Positions 8,788-16,197 of a stretch of 64,000 bases of DNA are shown in pieces (position 1 is the first letter of the stretch; each line of letters begins with the position of its first letter). Origin of the DNA: Blastomonas natatoria (GTDB lineage: Bacteria > Pseudomonadota > Alphaproteobacteria > Sphingomonadales > Sphingomonadaceae). The DNA lies in assembly GCF_003201955.1 (NCBI RefSeq), contig NZ_QJJM01000002.1, positions 270,973-334,972 of the forward strand, in the 5' to 3' direction. The notes beneath the pieces were generated by a model. It was not told the origin of the DNA. It did not search any database and saw only the letters and a list, made by a program, of their open reading frames with translations. The position numbers and the translations under genes were made by a program.

Positions 8788-10232
8788 CCCTTGAGCTCCT
8801 CGCCGGTCAGCGTCACGATGTGCAGCACGTTGGTCGATCCGGGCGTACCGAACGGCACACCGGCGAGCGCAATGATCCGCCCGCCTGCCTCGCCAAAGCC
8901 ATGGCGCAGCGCCATGCGCTTGCCCTTGCCGATCATCTCCTCGAAGCTGCCGATATCGCGGGTGACGACCGGATAGGCGCCCCAGAGCAGGCCGACGCGG
9001 CGGGCCGTCTCGCGCGAGGGGGTAAGCACCATCACCGGCACTGCTGGGCGCTCGCGCGAAACACGCCGCGCCGTCGATCCTGAAAGAGTGAAGCATACGA
9101 TCGCGCTCACCCGGACGGTATTGGCGATCTCGCTGCAGGCAGCCGACAGCGCATCGGCGGTGGTCGCATCGGGCAGCGTCTCGATGAAGTGCACCCGCGC
9201 CGCATAGCCGGGGTCGCTTTCCACTTGGGTCGCGATCCGGTCCATCATGCCGACGGCCAGTTCTGGCCAGTCGCCCGCCGCCGTCTCGGCCGAGAGCATC
9301 ACCGCGTCCGCCCCGTCATAGACCGCGTTGGCGACGTCAGATACCTCCGCACGGGTCGGCGAAGGGCTGGTAATCATGGATTCGAGCATCTGGGTCGCGA
9401 CGACCACCGGCTTGCCCGAACGACGAGCCGTCTCGACGATGCGCTTCTGCATCACCGGCACCTCCTCGGGTGCCATCTCCACGCCCAGATCGCCGCGGGC
9501 CACCATCACCGCGTCGGACAGCTCGATGATCGCTTCGAGCGAAGCCAGGGCAGCGGGCTTCTCGATCTTGGCGATCAGCGCCGCACGCCCGCCGATCAGG
9601 CTGCGCGCCTCGGCAACGTCATCGGGCCGCTGCACGAAGCTCAGGGCAATCCAGTCTGCCCCCATGTCGAGCGCAAAGGCAAGATCGCGTCGGTCCTTCT
9701 CGGTCAGCGCCGCCATCGGCACCAGGCTGTCAGGGACGTTCAGACCCTTGCGATCCGAGATGAAACCGCCAACCTCGACCGAACACAGGATTTCGGTTTC
9801 GCCCGGGCGAAGTACGCGCAGCACCATCTTGCCATCGTCGATCAGCAGCCGCTGGCCCTTGTCGAGTGCGGCGAAAATCTCCTTGTGCGGCAGATAGGCA
9901 CGCTGGTCGTTGCCGGCTTCCGGGTTCGAATCGAGCGTGAAATGCTGGCCGTGCTTCAGGAATGCCTTTCCGCCCTCGAACGTGCCGACGCGCAGCTTGG
10001 GGCCCTGCAGATCGCACAGGATGGTGATCGGGCGCTGCAGCCTGGTTTCGATCTGCCGGATCGCGTTGATCGTCGCGGCATGCGTTGCATGCTCGCCATG
10101 GCTCATGTTGACGCGGAACGCATCGGCCCCGGCGCGGAACAGCTTCTCGATCATCTCGGGGCTATTGCTGGCGGGGCCCAAGGTCGCCAGAATCTTGACC
10201 TTGCGACTGCGCTTGGCGATAGTCTTGCTCAT
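8775..10232 (-). CDS. pyk: Pyruvate kinase
   Basis: A 485-residue glycolytic enzyme that converts phosphoenolpyruvate and ADP to pyruvate and ATP in the cytoplasm. Family signatures are present in order: the N-terminal KILATLGPAS, FRVNMSHGEH, the B domain (about residues 75-175), the active-site IAKIEKP with the catalytic Lys, the metal and substrate loop VARGDLGVE, and ATQMLESM. The C-terminal domain (about residues 350-485) is complete. The length is normal. The gene is convergent with the broken PIN toxin and overlaps its last 13 bases. The DUF1244 gene diverges from it. Confidence 0.97.
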   Translation of the reverse strand: MSKTIAKRSRKVKILATLGPASNSPEMIEKLFRAGADAFRVNMSHGEHATHAATINAIRQIETRLQRPITILCDLQGPKLRVGTFEGGKAFLKHGQHFTLDSNPEAGNDQRAYLPHKEIFAALDKGQRLLIDDGKMVLRVLRPGETEILCSVEVGGFISDRKGLNVPDSLVPMAALTEKDRRDLAFALDMGADWIALSFVQRPDDVAEARSLIGGRAALIAKIEKPAALASLEAIIELSDAVMVARGDLGVEMAPEEVPVMQKRIVETARRSGKPVVVATQMLESMITSPSPTRAEVSDVANAVYDGADAVMLSAETAAGDWPELAVGMMDRIATQVESDPGYAARVHFIETLPDATTADALSAACSEIANTVRVSAIVCFTLSGSTARRVSRERPAVPVMVLTPSRETARRVGLLWGAYPVVTRDIGSFEEMIGKGKRMALRHGFGEAGGRIIALAGVPFGTPGSTNVLHIVTLTGEELKGYKG

Positions 10233-10345
10233 CTTTGTCCTTTGAACTGGTGATGGCCGCTAAGGCCAGCAAGGCGTAGCGGCAGCGTCGCCTCACGCTT
10301 AGGCCAGTTCCTCGCCAATCGCAAAACCCATATGGAAAAAATGCC

Positions 10346-10669
10346 ATGACCCAAGCCGTTCCTGCCCCGCCGTCGCAAGTCGACATTCCTGATGACGTCG
10401 CCGCTGCCGCGTTCCGTCGGCTGGTCGCGCATCTGCGCCACCGCCATGATGCAGAGAATATCGACCTGATGGGGCTCGCCGGGTTCTGCCGCAACTGCCT
10501 GGCCGATTGGGTGATGGAAGCCGGCGGCGCGTCCGACCGCGATGCCGCGCGCCAGCTCATCTACGGCATGGACTTTGCCACCTGGAAATCGCGCTATCAG
10601 GGCGAGGCGAGCGAAGAGCAGCTCACCCGGATGAAGGAAAGCGTGGCGAAGAATGCTCACCCCCATTAA
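10346..10669 (+). CDS. DUF1244 domain protein
   Basis: A 107-residue cytoplasmic protein matching DUF1244: LVAHLRHRHDAENIDLMGLAGFCRNCLADWV with its CxxC pair (FCRNC), then the GMDFATWKSRYQ segment. The family is widespread in proteobacteria and of unknown function; the two cysteines may bind a metal. It is divergent from pyruvate kinase and upstream of gapR. Confidence 0.9.
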   Translation: MTQAVPAPPSQVDIPDDVAAAAFRRLVAHLRHRHDAENIDLMGLAGFCRNCLADWVMEAGGASDRDAARQLIYGMDFATWKSRYQGEASEEQLTRMKESVAKNAHPH

Positions 10670-10741
10670 GGGGGCGCTCCGAATGATTCCGCGCCGGGGA
10701 TTCGCCCGGTGCTCCCACCCCCTTGTTGAAAGACCTTAGCG

Positions 10742-10984
10742 ATGAGCGAAACCATTTCCGCCGACGACCAGCTGCGCCTTTTCATCGAACGCATCGAGCG
10801 TCTGGAAGAGGAACGCAAGGGCGTCGCTGATGACATCCGCGATACCTATAACGAAGCCAAGTCGCAGGGCTATGACGCCAAGATCATGCGCCAGATCGTC
10901 CGCCTGCGGAAGATGGAGCCGCACGATCGCCAGGAAATGGAAGCCATCCTGGACACCTACAAGGCGGCCCTCGGCCTCGGCTGA
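10742..10984 (+). CDS. gapR: GapR nucleoid-associated protein (DUF2312)
   Basis: An 80-residue protein matching the GapR/DUF2312 family: an N-terminal helix ([23 protein letters not shown]), the conserved [15 protein letters not shown], and [11 protein letters not shown]. In Caulobacter GapR clamps overtwisted DNA ahead of replication and transcription forks and stimulates topoisomerases. It has no membrane segment and acts on the nucleoid. Its stop is 7 bases before the start of the acetyltransferase gene, so the two are probably cotranscribed. Confidence 0.93.
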   Translation: MSETISADDQLRLFIERIERLEEERKGVADDIRDTYNEAKSQGYDAKIMRQIVRLRKMEPHDRQEMEAILDTYKAALGLG

Positions 10985-10991
10985 TTGCGCG

Positions 10992-11486
10992 ATGGCGGCG
11001 TTCGACATCCGCGACGGCCACCCCGACGACGGAGCCGAACTCGCCGCCATCTACGCCCCCCATGTCGAAAACAGCTGGGTGAGCTTCGAGACCGAAGCGC
11101 CCGATGCGGGGGAAATGGCGCGGCGGATCGCCGAATACGGCCGGTCGCACGCCTGGCTGGTCGCCGAGCGAGACGGCGTGATACTCGGCTATGCCTATGC
11201 CAGCCCTCACCGCGTCCGCGCCGCTTATGCAACATCTGCCGACATCGCCATCTATATTGCCGATCATGCGAGGGGCCAGGGCGTGGGCCGCGCGCTCTAT
11301 ACCGCCCTGTTCGACAGGCTGAGGACGAAATCGATCCACGCCGTGTTCGCCGGGATCGCGCTGCCCAACCCGGCAAGCATAGCGCTGCACGAGGCCATGG
11401 GCATGGCGCCGGTCGGCATCTATCGCGAAGTCGGCTGGAAGCTGGGCGCCTGGCGCGATGTCGGCTGGTGGCAGCGGTTGCTTTGA
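10992..11486 (+). CDS. GNAT acetyltransferase, phosphinothricin-acetyltransferase-like
   Basis: A 164-residue GNAT enzyme. The acetyl-CoA loop is ARGQGVGRALY, preceded by the beta-strand DIAIYI. The early segment FDIRDGHPDDGAELAAIY and the C-terminal GWKLGAWRDVGWWQ are characteristic of the Pat/Bar-like subgroup, which N-acetylates small amines such as phosphinothricin or methionine sulfone/sulfoximine. The ATG at 10992 is the first sensible start after gapR. The natural substrate is probably an amino-acid analogue; resistance should not be assumed. Confidence 0.88.
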   Translation: MAAFDIRDGHPDDGAELAAIYAPHVENSWVSFETEAPDAGEMARRIAEYGRSHAWLVAERDGVILGYAYASPHRVRAAYATSADIAIYIADHARGQGVGRALYTALFDRLRTKSIHAVFAGIALPNPASIALHEAMGMAPVGIYREVGWKLGAWRDVGWWQRLL

Positions 11487-11554
11487 TCGCCCCCGCTGGT
11501 GTAAAGGCCCGCTCCAGCACGTACATCCACCCATAAAGCAGGCAGAAATCCGCC

Positions 11555-12298
11555 ATGGCAGGCCATAGTAAATTCAAGAACATCATGCATCGCAAGGGCG
11601 CGCAGGACAAGAAGCGCTCGGCCATGTTTTCCAAGCTCAGCCGCGAAATCACCGTCGCGGCCAAGATGGGCCTGCCCGATCCGGACATGAACCCGCGCCT
11701 GCGCCTTGCGGTCAACGCCGCCAAGGCTCAGTCCATGCCCAAGGACAATATCCAGCGCGCTATCGACAAGGCAGCCGCCGCCGGCGGCGAGGATTACGAG
11801 GAAATCCGCTATGAGGGCTATGGCCCTGGCGGCATCGCGCTGATCGTCGAGGCGCTGACCGACAACCGCAACCGCACCGCGACCAACGTCCGCACCGCGT
11901 TCAGCAAGAATGGCGGAAACCTCGGCGCATCGGGCGCGGTGAGCCACGGCTTCGACCGCATGGGTCTGATCACCTATCCGGCGAGCGCCGGCGACGAGGA
12001 AAAGGTGCTCGAAGCCGCGATGGAAGCAGGCGCCGAAGATATCGAGTCGACCGAGGACGGGCACGATATCTGGACCAGTATGGAAGACCTGCACGCGGTC
12101 GCAGGAGCCCTGGAAAAGACGCTGGGTGAAGCCGAGAGCGTCAAGCTCGCCTGGCGCCCGCAGGTCAAGGTCGACGTCGCCGAAGCCGACGCGCAATCGC
12201 TGTTCAAGCTGATCGACGCCCTCGACGATGACGACGACGTGCAGACCGTCTGGGGCAATTACGAGGTGTCGGACGCGGTGATGGAGAAGCTGGGTTAA
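11555..12298 (+). CDS. yebC: YebC/PmpR-family protein (TACO1-like)
   Basis: A 247-residue protein beginning [21 protein letters not shown], the signature start of the YebC family, followed by [12 protein letters not shown] and [11 protein letters not shown]. Members bind DNA as transcription regulators or, as TACO1-like factors, assist translation of proline-rich stretches. It sits directly before ruvC, the conserved yebC-ruvC order of many bacteria. It is cytoplasmic. A long hairpin repeat (12313-12378) separates it from ruvC. Confidence 0.95.
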   Translation: MAGHSKFKNIMHRKGAQDKKRSAMFSKLSREITVAAKMGLPDPDMNPRLRLAVNAAKAQSMPKDNIQRAIDKAAAAGGEDYEEIRYEGYGPGGIALIVEALTDNRNRTATNVRTAFSKNGGNLGASGAVSHGFDRMGLITYPASAGDEEKVLEAAMEAGAEDIESTEDGHDIWTSMEDLHAVAGALEKTLGEAESVKLAWRPQVKVDVAEADAQSLFKLIDALDDDDDVQTVWGNYEVSDAVMEKLG

Positions 12299-12312
12299 CG
12301 CCTTCTCCCCCG

Positions 12313-12378
12313 CCGTTTGTCCCGAGCGCAGTCGAGGGACGTTGTGCGACGTCCCTCGACTGCGCTCGGGACAAACGG
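12313..12378. repeat. 30-bp perfect inverted repeat between yebC and ruvC
   Basis: The arms 12313-12342 and 12349-12378 are exact reverse complements over 30 bases, with a 6-base loop (TGTGCG). The core TCCCGAGCGCAGTCGAGGGA resembles an intergenic palindrome common in sphingomonad genomes. There is no T run on either side, so it is not a standard terminator. It would form a very stable RNA hairpin within the yebC-ruv transcript and lies only 16 bases before the ruvC start. Confidence 0.9.
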
Positions 12379-12394
12379 GACTTTCGCCAGCATC

Positions 12395-12880
12395 ATGACC
12401 CTCATCCTTGGCATCGACCCTGGCCTCGGCACCACCGGATGGGGCGTGATCCGCTATCAGGGCAATCGCCTCAGCCATATCGCCAATGGGCAGATCAGGA
12501 CCAACGCCAAGGCCCCCCTGCCCTCGCGGCTGCTCGAACTCGACACCGCGCTCGCCGCGATCGTCACCGATTACCGGCCCGATGCAGCGGCGATCGAGGA
12601 GATCTATGTCAACAAGAACCCGCAGACGACACTCAAGCTCGTCCAGGCGCGGGGGGGCCTGATGCTCAGCCTGGCGCGCGCCGGCTTGAGCGTCGGCGAA
12701 TATGCGCCGCGCCTCATCAAGAAGGCCATTGTCGGCACCGGCGCTGCGGAAAAGGTGCAGATCGACGCGATGGTGCAGAGGCTGCTGCCCGGCGTACAGA
12801 TCGCAGGGCCGGATGCCGCCGATGCGCTCGCGGTCGCTATCACCCATGCGCATCTGGCGGCCTTCGAAAAACTGCGCTAA
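12395..12880 (+). CDS. ruvC: Holliday junction resolvase RuvC
   Basis: A 161-residue endonuclease that resolves Holliday junctions together with RuvAB. The first catalytic acid is D8 in [12 protein letters not shown]. Two acidic residues follow in [14 protein letters not shown], and the C-terminal cluster is in [16 protein letters not shown]. The length is slightly under the usual 165-175 but complete. The ATG at 12395 is chosen because the conserved fold begins immediately after it. A 146-base composite repeat separates it from ruvA. Confidence 0.96.
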   Translation: MTLILGIDPGLGTTGWGVIRYQGNRLSHIANGQIRTNAKAPLPSRLLELDTALAAIVTDYRPDAAAIEEIYVNKNPQTTLKLVQARGGLMLSLARAGLSVGEYAPRLIKKAIVGTGAAEKVQIDAMVQRLLPGVQIAGPDAADALAVAITHAHLAAFEKLR

Positions 12881-12884
12881 CCCC

Positions 12885-13030
12885 CTCCTCTCCCTCGACG
12901 GGAGAGGATAGCGAAGCTTGCCGCGCAAGCGGCTAGCGCAGCTTGGAGAGGGTGTGGCACCCCTCACCCAGCTCCGACCAGGGCGCATGCGCCCAAGTCT
13001 GCGCAACCCTCTCCCGCGGAGGGGAGAGGG
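12885..13030. repeat. Composite palindromic intergenic element inside the ruv operon
   Basis: Several hairpins lie in tandem: CCTCTCCC/GGGAGAGG at 12887-12894 and 12900-12907, the 14-base palindrome GGGCGCATGCGCCC at 12981-12994, and CCCTCTCCC/GGGAGAGGG at 13007-13015 and 13022-13030. The arrangement resembles the element at 38611-38780. It has the look of a REP/BIME-type dispersed repeat and separates ruvC from ruvA. Confidence 0.75.
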
Positions 13031-13039
13031 AAGAATGAA

Positions 13040-13639
13040 ATGATAGCCAAGCTTACCGGACTGCTGGACAGCACTGCACACGACCATGCGGTCATCGACG
13101 TGGGCGGCGTCGGCTATCTGGTGTTCGCCTCCTCACGCACCCTGTCCAACCTCGGCGCGCGCGGCGACAAGGTGGTGCTGCACACCGAGATGCAGGTGAG
13201 CGAGACCGACATGCGGCTGATCGGCTTTGCCTCGGCGAGCGAGCGCGATGGTTTCCGTTTGCTCACCAGCGTGCAGGGCGTGGGATCGAAAGTGGCGCTC
13301 GCCATCCTTTCCGCCCTGACGCCTGAGGAACTCGCGCGCGCCGTAGCCCAATCTGACAAGGCAATGATCGCGCGCGCCCAGGGTGTGGGCCCCAAGCTGG
13401 CGGTGCGCATCTGCAACGAGCTCAAGGACAAGATGGGTGTGATCGCGCTCGGCCCTGGTGGGCTCGGCACGGTCACCCCGGTCGGCAACCACGCCGCCGA
13501 TGCCGTCTCCGCGCTCCAGAATCTCGGCTTCAAACCCGCCGAAGCGGCCCGCGCCGTGGCCGAAGCGGAGGGCGAGATCGGCGATAGCGCGAGCCTCGAC
13601 GCACTGGTGCGTATGGCGCTGAAGAAGGCGGCGCGCTAA
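13040..13639 (+). CDS. ruvA: Holliday junction DNA helicase subunit RuvA
   Basis: A 199-residue protein that binds the four-way junction as a tetramer and loads RuvB. It has an N-terminal OB fold ([11 protein letters not shown], then [12 protein letters not shown]), two helix-hairpin-helix motifs in the middle ([13 protein letters not shown] and [19 protein letters not shown]), and the C-terminal RuvB-contacting domain ([21 protein letters not shown]). The following hicB gene begins 29 bases after its stop, so the toxin-antitoxin pair splits ruvA from ruvB. Confidence 0.96.
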   Translation: MIAKLTGLLDSTAHDHAVIDVGGVGYLVFASSRTLSNLGARGDKVVLHTEMQVSETDMRLIGFASASERDGFRLLTSVQGVGSKVALAILSALTPEELARAVAQSDKAMIARAQGVGPKLAVRICNELKDKMGVIALGPGGLGTVTPVGNHAADAVSALQNLGFKPAEAARAVAEAEGEIGDSASLDALVRMALKKAAR

Positions 13640-13668
13640 GAGGACGGAAACGCCAAAAGGAAAACGCC

Positions 13669-13875
13669 ATGCAGGTCACCGCTGTTCTCACCCGCGCCGA
13701 GGAAGGTGGGTTCGTCGCGCTGAACCCGGAAACGGGTACAACCAGCCAAGGAGACACGCTGGACGAGGCGATCGCGAACCTACGTGAAGCCGTCGAGCTA
13801 TATCTGGAGGAATTCCCGATGAAGCTGAGCGGTGCCCCCATTGTCACGACGTTCGCCGTGCAGGAAAATGCCTAA
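13669..13875 (+). CDS. hicB: HicB-family antitoxin
   Basis: A 68-residue protein with the HicB fold: QVTAVLTRAEEGGFVALNPETGTTSQGDTLDEAIANLREAVELYLEE, a degraded RNase H-like domain that neutralises HicA. The short C-terminal tail shows no obvious DNA-binding domain, so autoregulation through this protein is uncertain. It overlaps hicA by 8 bases. The antitoxin-first order (hicB-hicA) is the less usual one in this family. Confidence 0.9.
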   Translation: MQVTAVLTRAEEGGFVALNPETGTTSQGDTLDEAIANLREAVELYLEEFPMKLSGAPIVTTFAVQENA

Positions 13876-14086
13876 ACTTCCTGTCCTTTCAGGGCAGGAG
13901 GTTATCAAGGCCTTGGAGAGGCTCGGTTTCATGCAAGTACGACAGCGCGGGAGCCATGTGGTCATGCGGCGCGGATCGCAGGGAACCGTGGTTCCGTTGC
14001 ACAAGCCGGTGAAAACCGGAACATTGGCCGGGATCATCCGTCAGGCTGAGGTCTCGCAGGACGAATTTTTCAAGGCAATTAAGTGA
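13868..14086 (+). CDS. hicA: HicA-family mRNA interferase toxin
   Basis: A 72-residue double-stranded-RNA-binding-fold toxin. It shows [27 protein letters not shown] with the catalytic His in RGSHVVM, then [23 protein letters not shown]. HicA cleaves mRNA and tmRNA in the cytoplasm unless held by HicB. The ATG at 13868 lies inside the end of hicB. The stop (TGA at 14084-14086) overlaps the GTG start of ruvB, so toxin translation and ruvB translation are likely coupled. All conserved residues are intact. Confidence 0.9.
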   Translation: MPKLPVLSGQEVIKALERLGFMQVRQRGSHVVMRRGSQGTVVPLHKPVKTGTLAGIIRQAEVSQDEFFKAIK

Positions 14087-15105
14087 CCACAGACCGCCTC
14101 CTCACCCCCGACCGCATCCCGGAAGACCAAGACGCGGCGCTGCGCCCGAAGACGCTGGCCGAGTTCATCGGCCAGGCGGCGGCGCGCGACAATCTGCGCG
14201 TGTTCATCGAGGCGGCGCGGGGGCGGTCCGAGGCGCTCGACCATGTGCTGCTGTTCGGCCCGCCGGGGCTGGGCAAGACCACGCTCGCGCAGATCATCGC
14301 GCGCGAAATGGGCGTCGGCTTTCGCGCGACCTCCGGCCCGGTCATCGCCAAGTCGGGCGATCTTGCCGCGTTGCTGACCAACCTCGAAGAAGGCGATGTG
14401 CTGTTCATCGACGAGATCCACCGGCTCAATCCGGTGGTCGAGGAGGTGCTCTACCCGGCGATGGAGGACCGCGCGCTCGATCTGATCATCGGCGAAGGTC
14501 CCTCCGCGCGCAGCGTGCGGATCGACCTGCCCGCCTTCACGCTGATCGGTGCGACAACGCGCCAGGGCCTACTCACCACCCCCCTGCGCGACCGCTTCGG
14601 CATTCCGGTGCGGCTGAATTTCTACACGGTGGAAGAGCTGGAACTTGTCGTCAGCCGCGCGGCACGGTTGCTGGGTCTTGCGATCGCGAAGGACGGCGCG
14701 ACCGAGATCGCACGGCGCGCGCGCGGCACCCCGCGTGTCGCTGGAAGGCTGCTGCGCCGGGTGCGCGATTTTGCCAATGTCGCAGGGCACGCCACGGTCA
14801 ACGCCGCCGCTGCCGATGCCGCGCTCACCCGGCTGGAGGTCGACAGCCTGGGCCTCGATGCGATGGACCGGCGCTATCTGATGATGATCGCGGACATATA
14901 TCGCGGCGGCCCGGTTGGGGTAGAAACGCTGGCAGCGGGCCTTTCCGAACCGCGCGACACGATAGAGGACGTGATCGAACCCTATCTGATCCAGCTCGGC
15001 CTGATCGCGCGAACGGCACGCGGGCGCTGCCTCAATGCGCGCGGGTGGAAGCATCTGGGCCTCAACCCGCCCGAGGGTGCGCAGGAAGGCCTGTTCGAAC
15101 TGTAG
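14083..15105 (+). CDS. ruvB: Holliday junction branch-migration ATPase RuvB
   Basis: A 340-residue AAA+ motor that drives branch migration with RuvA. Walker A is GPPGLGKT (residues 59-66), Walker B is FIDEIHR, sensor 1 is IGATTR, the arginine-finger region is [11 protein letters not shown], and the C-terminal winged helix ends with [14 protein letters not shown]. It starts with GTG overlapping the hicA stop (GTGA). No ruvB-specific promoter is visible, so ruvB expression probably depends on transcription through hicBA. Its stop is 3 bases from that of the convergent PepSY gene. Confidence 0.97.
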   Translation: MTTDRLLTPDRIPEDQDAALRPKTLAEFIGQAAARDNLRVFIEAARGRSEALDHVLLFGPPGLGKTTLAQIIAREMGVGFRATSGPVIAKSGDLAALLTNLEEGDVLFIDEIHRLNPVVEEVLYPAMEDRALDLIIGEGPSARSVRIDLPAFTLIGATTRQGLLTTPLRDRFGIPVRLNFYTVEELELVVSRAARLLGLAIAKDGATEIARRARGTPRVAGRLLRRVRDFANVAGHATVNAAAADAALTRLEVDSLGLDAMDRRYLMMIADIYRGGPVGVETLAAGLSEPRDTIEDVIEPYLIQLGLIARTARGRCLNARGWKHLGLNPPEGAQEGLFEL

Positions 15106-15108
15106 GGA

Positions 15109-16197
15109 TTACTCGGCAGGGACCGTTACCTTGACCGGCACCGGACGCCGCGGGGGCTTGCGGCGGAACCAGAAGGTCCAGACCGTCAGCGATCCCAACA
15201 GGCTGAGCGCCAGCCCGACCAGGGTCATCACCAACCGATAGGGCAAGCCGCCCACCTTGGCGGCATGCAAGGGATAGAAGGTGTTGAACGCCTGCGCTGC
15301 GCCAGGCAGCTTAAGCGCATCGCGCGCTTCGATCAGTTGCCCCGTATCGGGCGCGAACCACAGGGTGGTGCGGCCATTGGGCAGCCATTCCTCAGGCTGC
15401 TTCATCCGCAGGGTGATGGGCTTGCCGGGCTCGCGTGGCAGGCTGAGGATGCGGATCTCGGCATCGGGAAAGCGTTGCCACGCCGTGCCGATCATGGCCG
15501 CCCAATCGGGATTTTTGGCGAGCGGGCCATAGGTCGCTTCAGGCGGCTTGAACGATGCCTCGATCGTTGCAGGGGCCGAAAGACCCAGCACCAGCGCCGT
15601 TACCGGGCGAAAGATCATCGTGGTTCCGGTGAACATCACGAGCAGAAGTAAAGGCGCAAACACGATGCCCAGATCACGGTGATGCCACAGGATCGCGGGA
15701 CGACTGAACCGCGTCGGGAACAGCCGGAAGCGGAATGTCCGGCGTGTGCGCCACCACAATATCGAACCGCTGATCACGAAGAACAGGCCGCAAAGGCCCG
15801 CAATGCCGATCAAGGTCTCACCCGTCTCGCCGGAAAGAAGGTGGTGGTGCAGATCGAACAGGAATAGCTCAGGCCGCTGCCAGCCGTCACTCCATTGGGT
15901 GATGATGTTGCCCGTCTGGTCGGCATAGGCGCCCGCCTCCTTGCCTAAGGACAGCCGGTTAAGCCCCAGACTGTCACTGGCAAAGACAATGCTGCCCGGT
16001 CGGTTCGCGGGATCGGCCATCAACCGTTCGGTCGCGGCGATCAGGCGTGCCGTCTCCTGCACCTGCTCATCACTGGCATGCGGCAGCGAGATCCACGCAT
16101 CGCGGTGCAGCAGCAGCGTTCCGCTCAACCCCAGCACCGCCAGCACCAGGCCGATCAGCCCTCCGGTCCAGCGATGCAGAAGATCGAGCGTCTTCAT
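15109..16197 (-). CDS. PepSY-associated transmembrane protein, iron-uptake type
   Basis: A 362-residue inner-membrane protein of the PepSY_TM family (PiuB/FpvG-like). It begins with a helix flanked by histidines (LHRWTGGLIGLVLAVLG, LLLHRDAW), then a periplasmic PepSY domain, a His-containing helix pair near residues 130-210, and a final C-terminal helix followed by a basic tail (WFRRKPPRRPVPVKV). The histidines may hold heme or help reduce ferric siderophores. Its ATG overlaps the stop of the siderophore-type receptor by one base (TGATG), so the pair is translationally coupled and probably acts in one iron-uptake pathway. Confidence 0.85.
   Translation of the reverse strand: MKTLDLLHRWTGGLIGLVLAVLGLSGTLLLHRDAWISLPHASDEQVQETARLIAATERLMADPANRPGSIVFASDSLGLNRLSLGKEAGAYADQTGNIITQWSDGWQRPELFLFDLHHHLLSGETGETLIGIAGLCGLFFVISGSILWWRTRRTFRFRLFPTRFSRPAILWHHRDLGIVFAPLLLLVMFTGTTMIFRPVTALVLGLSAPATIEASFKPPEATYGPLAKNPDWAAMIGTAWQRFPDAEIRILSLPREPGKPITLRMKQPEEWLPNGRTTLWFAPDTGQLIEARDALKLPGAAQAFNTFYPLHAAKVGGLPYRLVMTLVGLALSLLGSLTVWTFWFRRKPPRRPVPVKVTVPAE

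Noticed and set aside
10660..10735. GC-rich hairpin after the DUF1244 gene as a terminator
   Set aside because: A stem can be drawn around 10692-10713 but no T run follows, and gapR lies close downstream, so it was not listed as a terminator.
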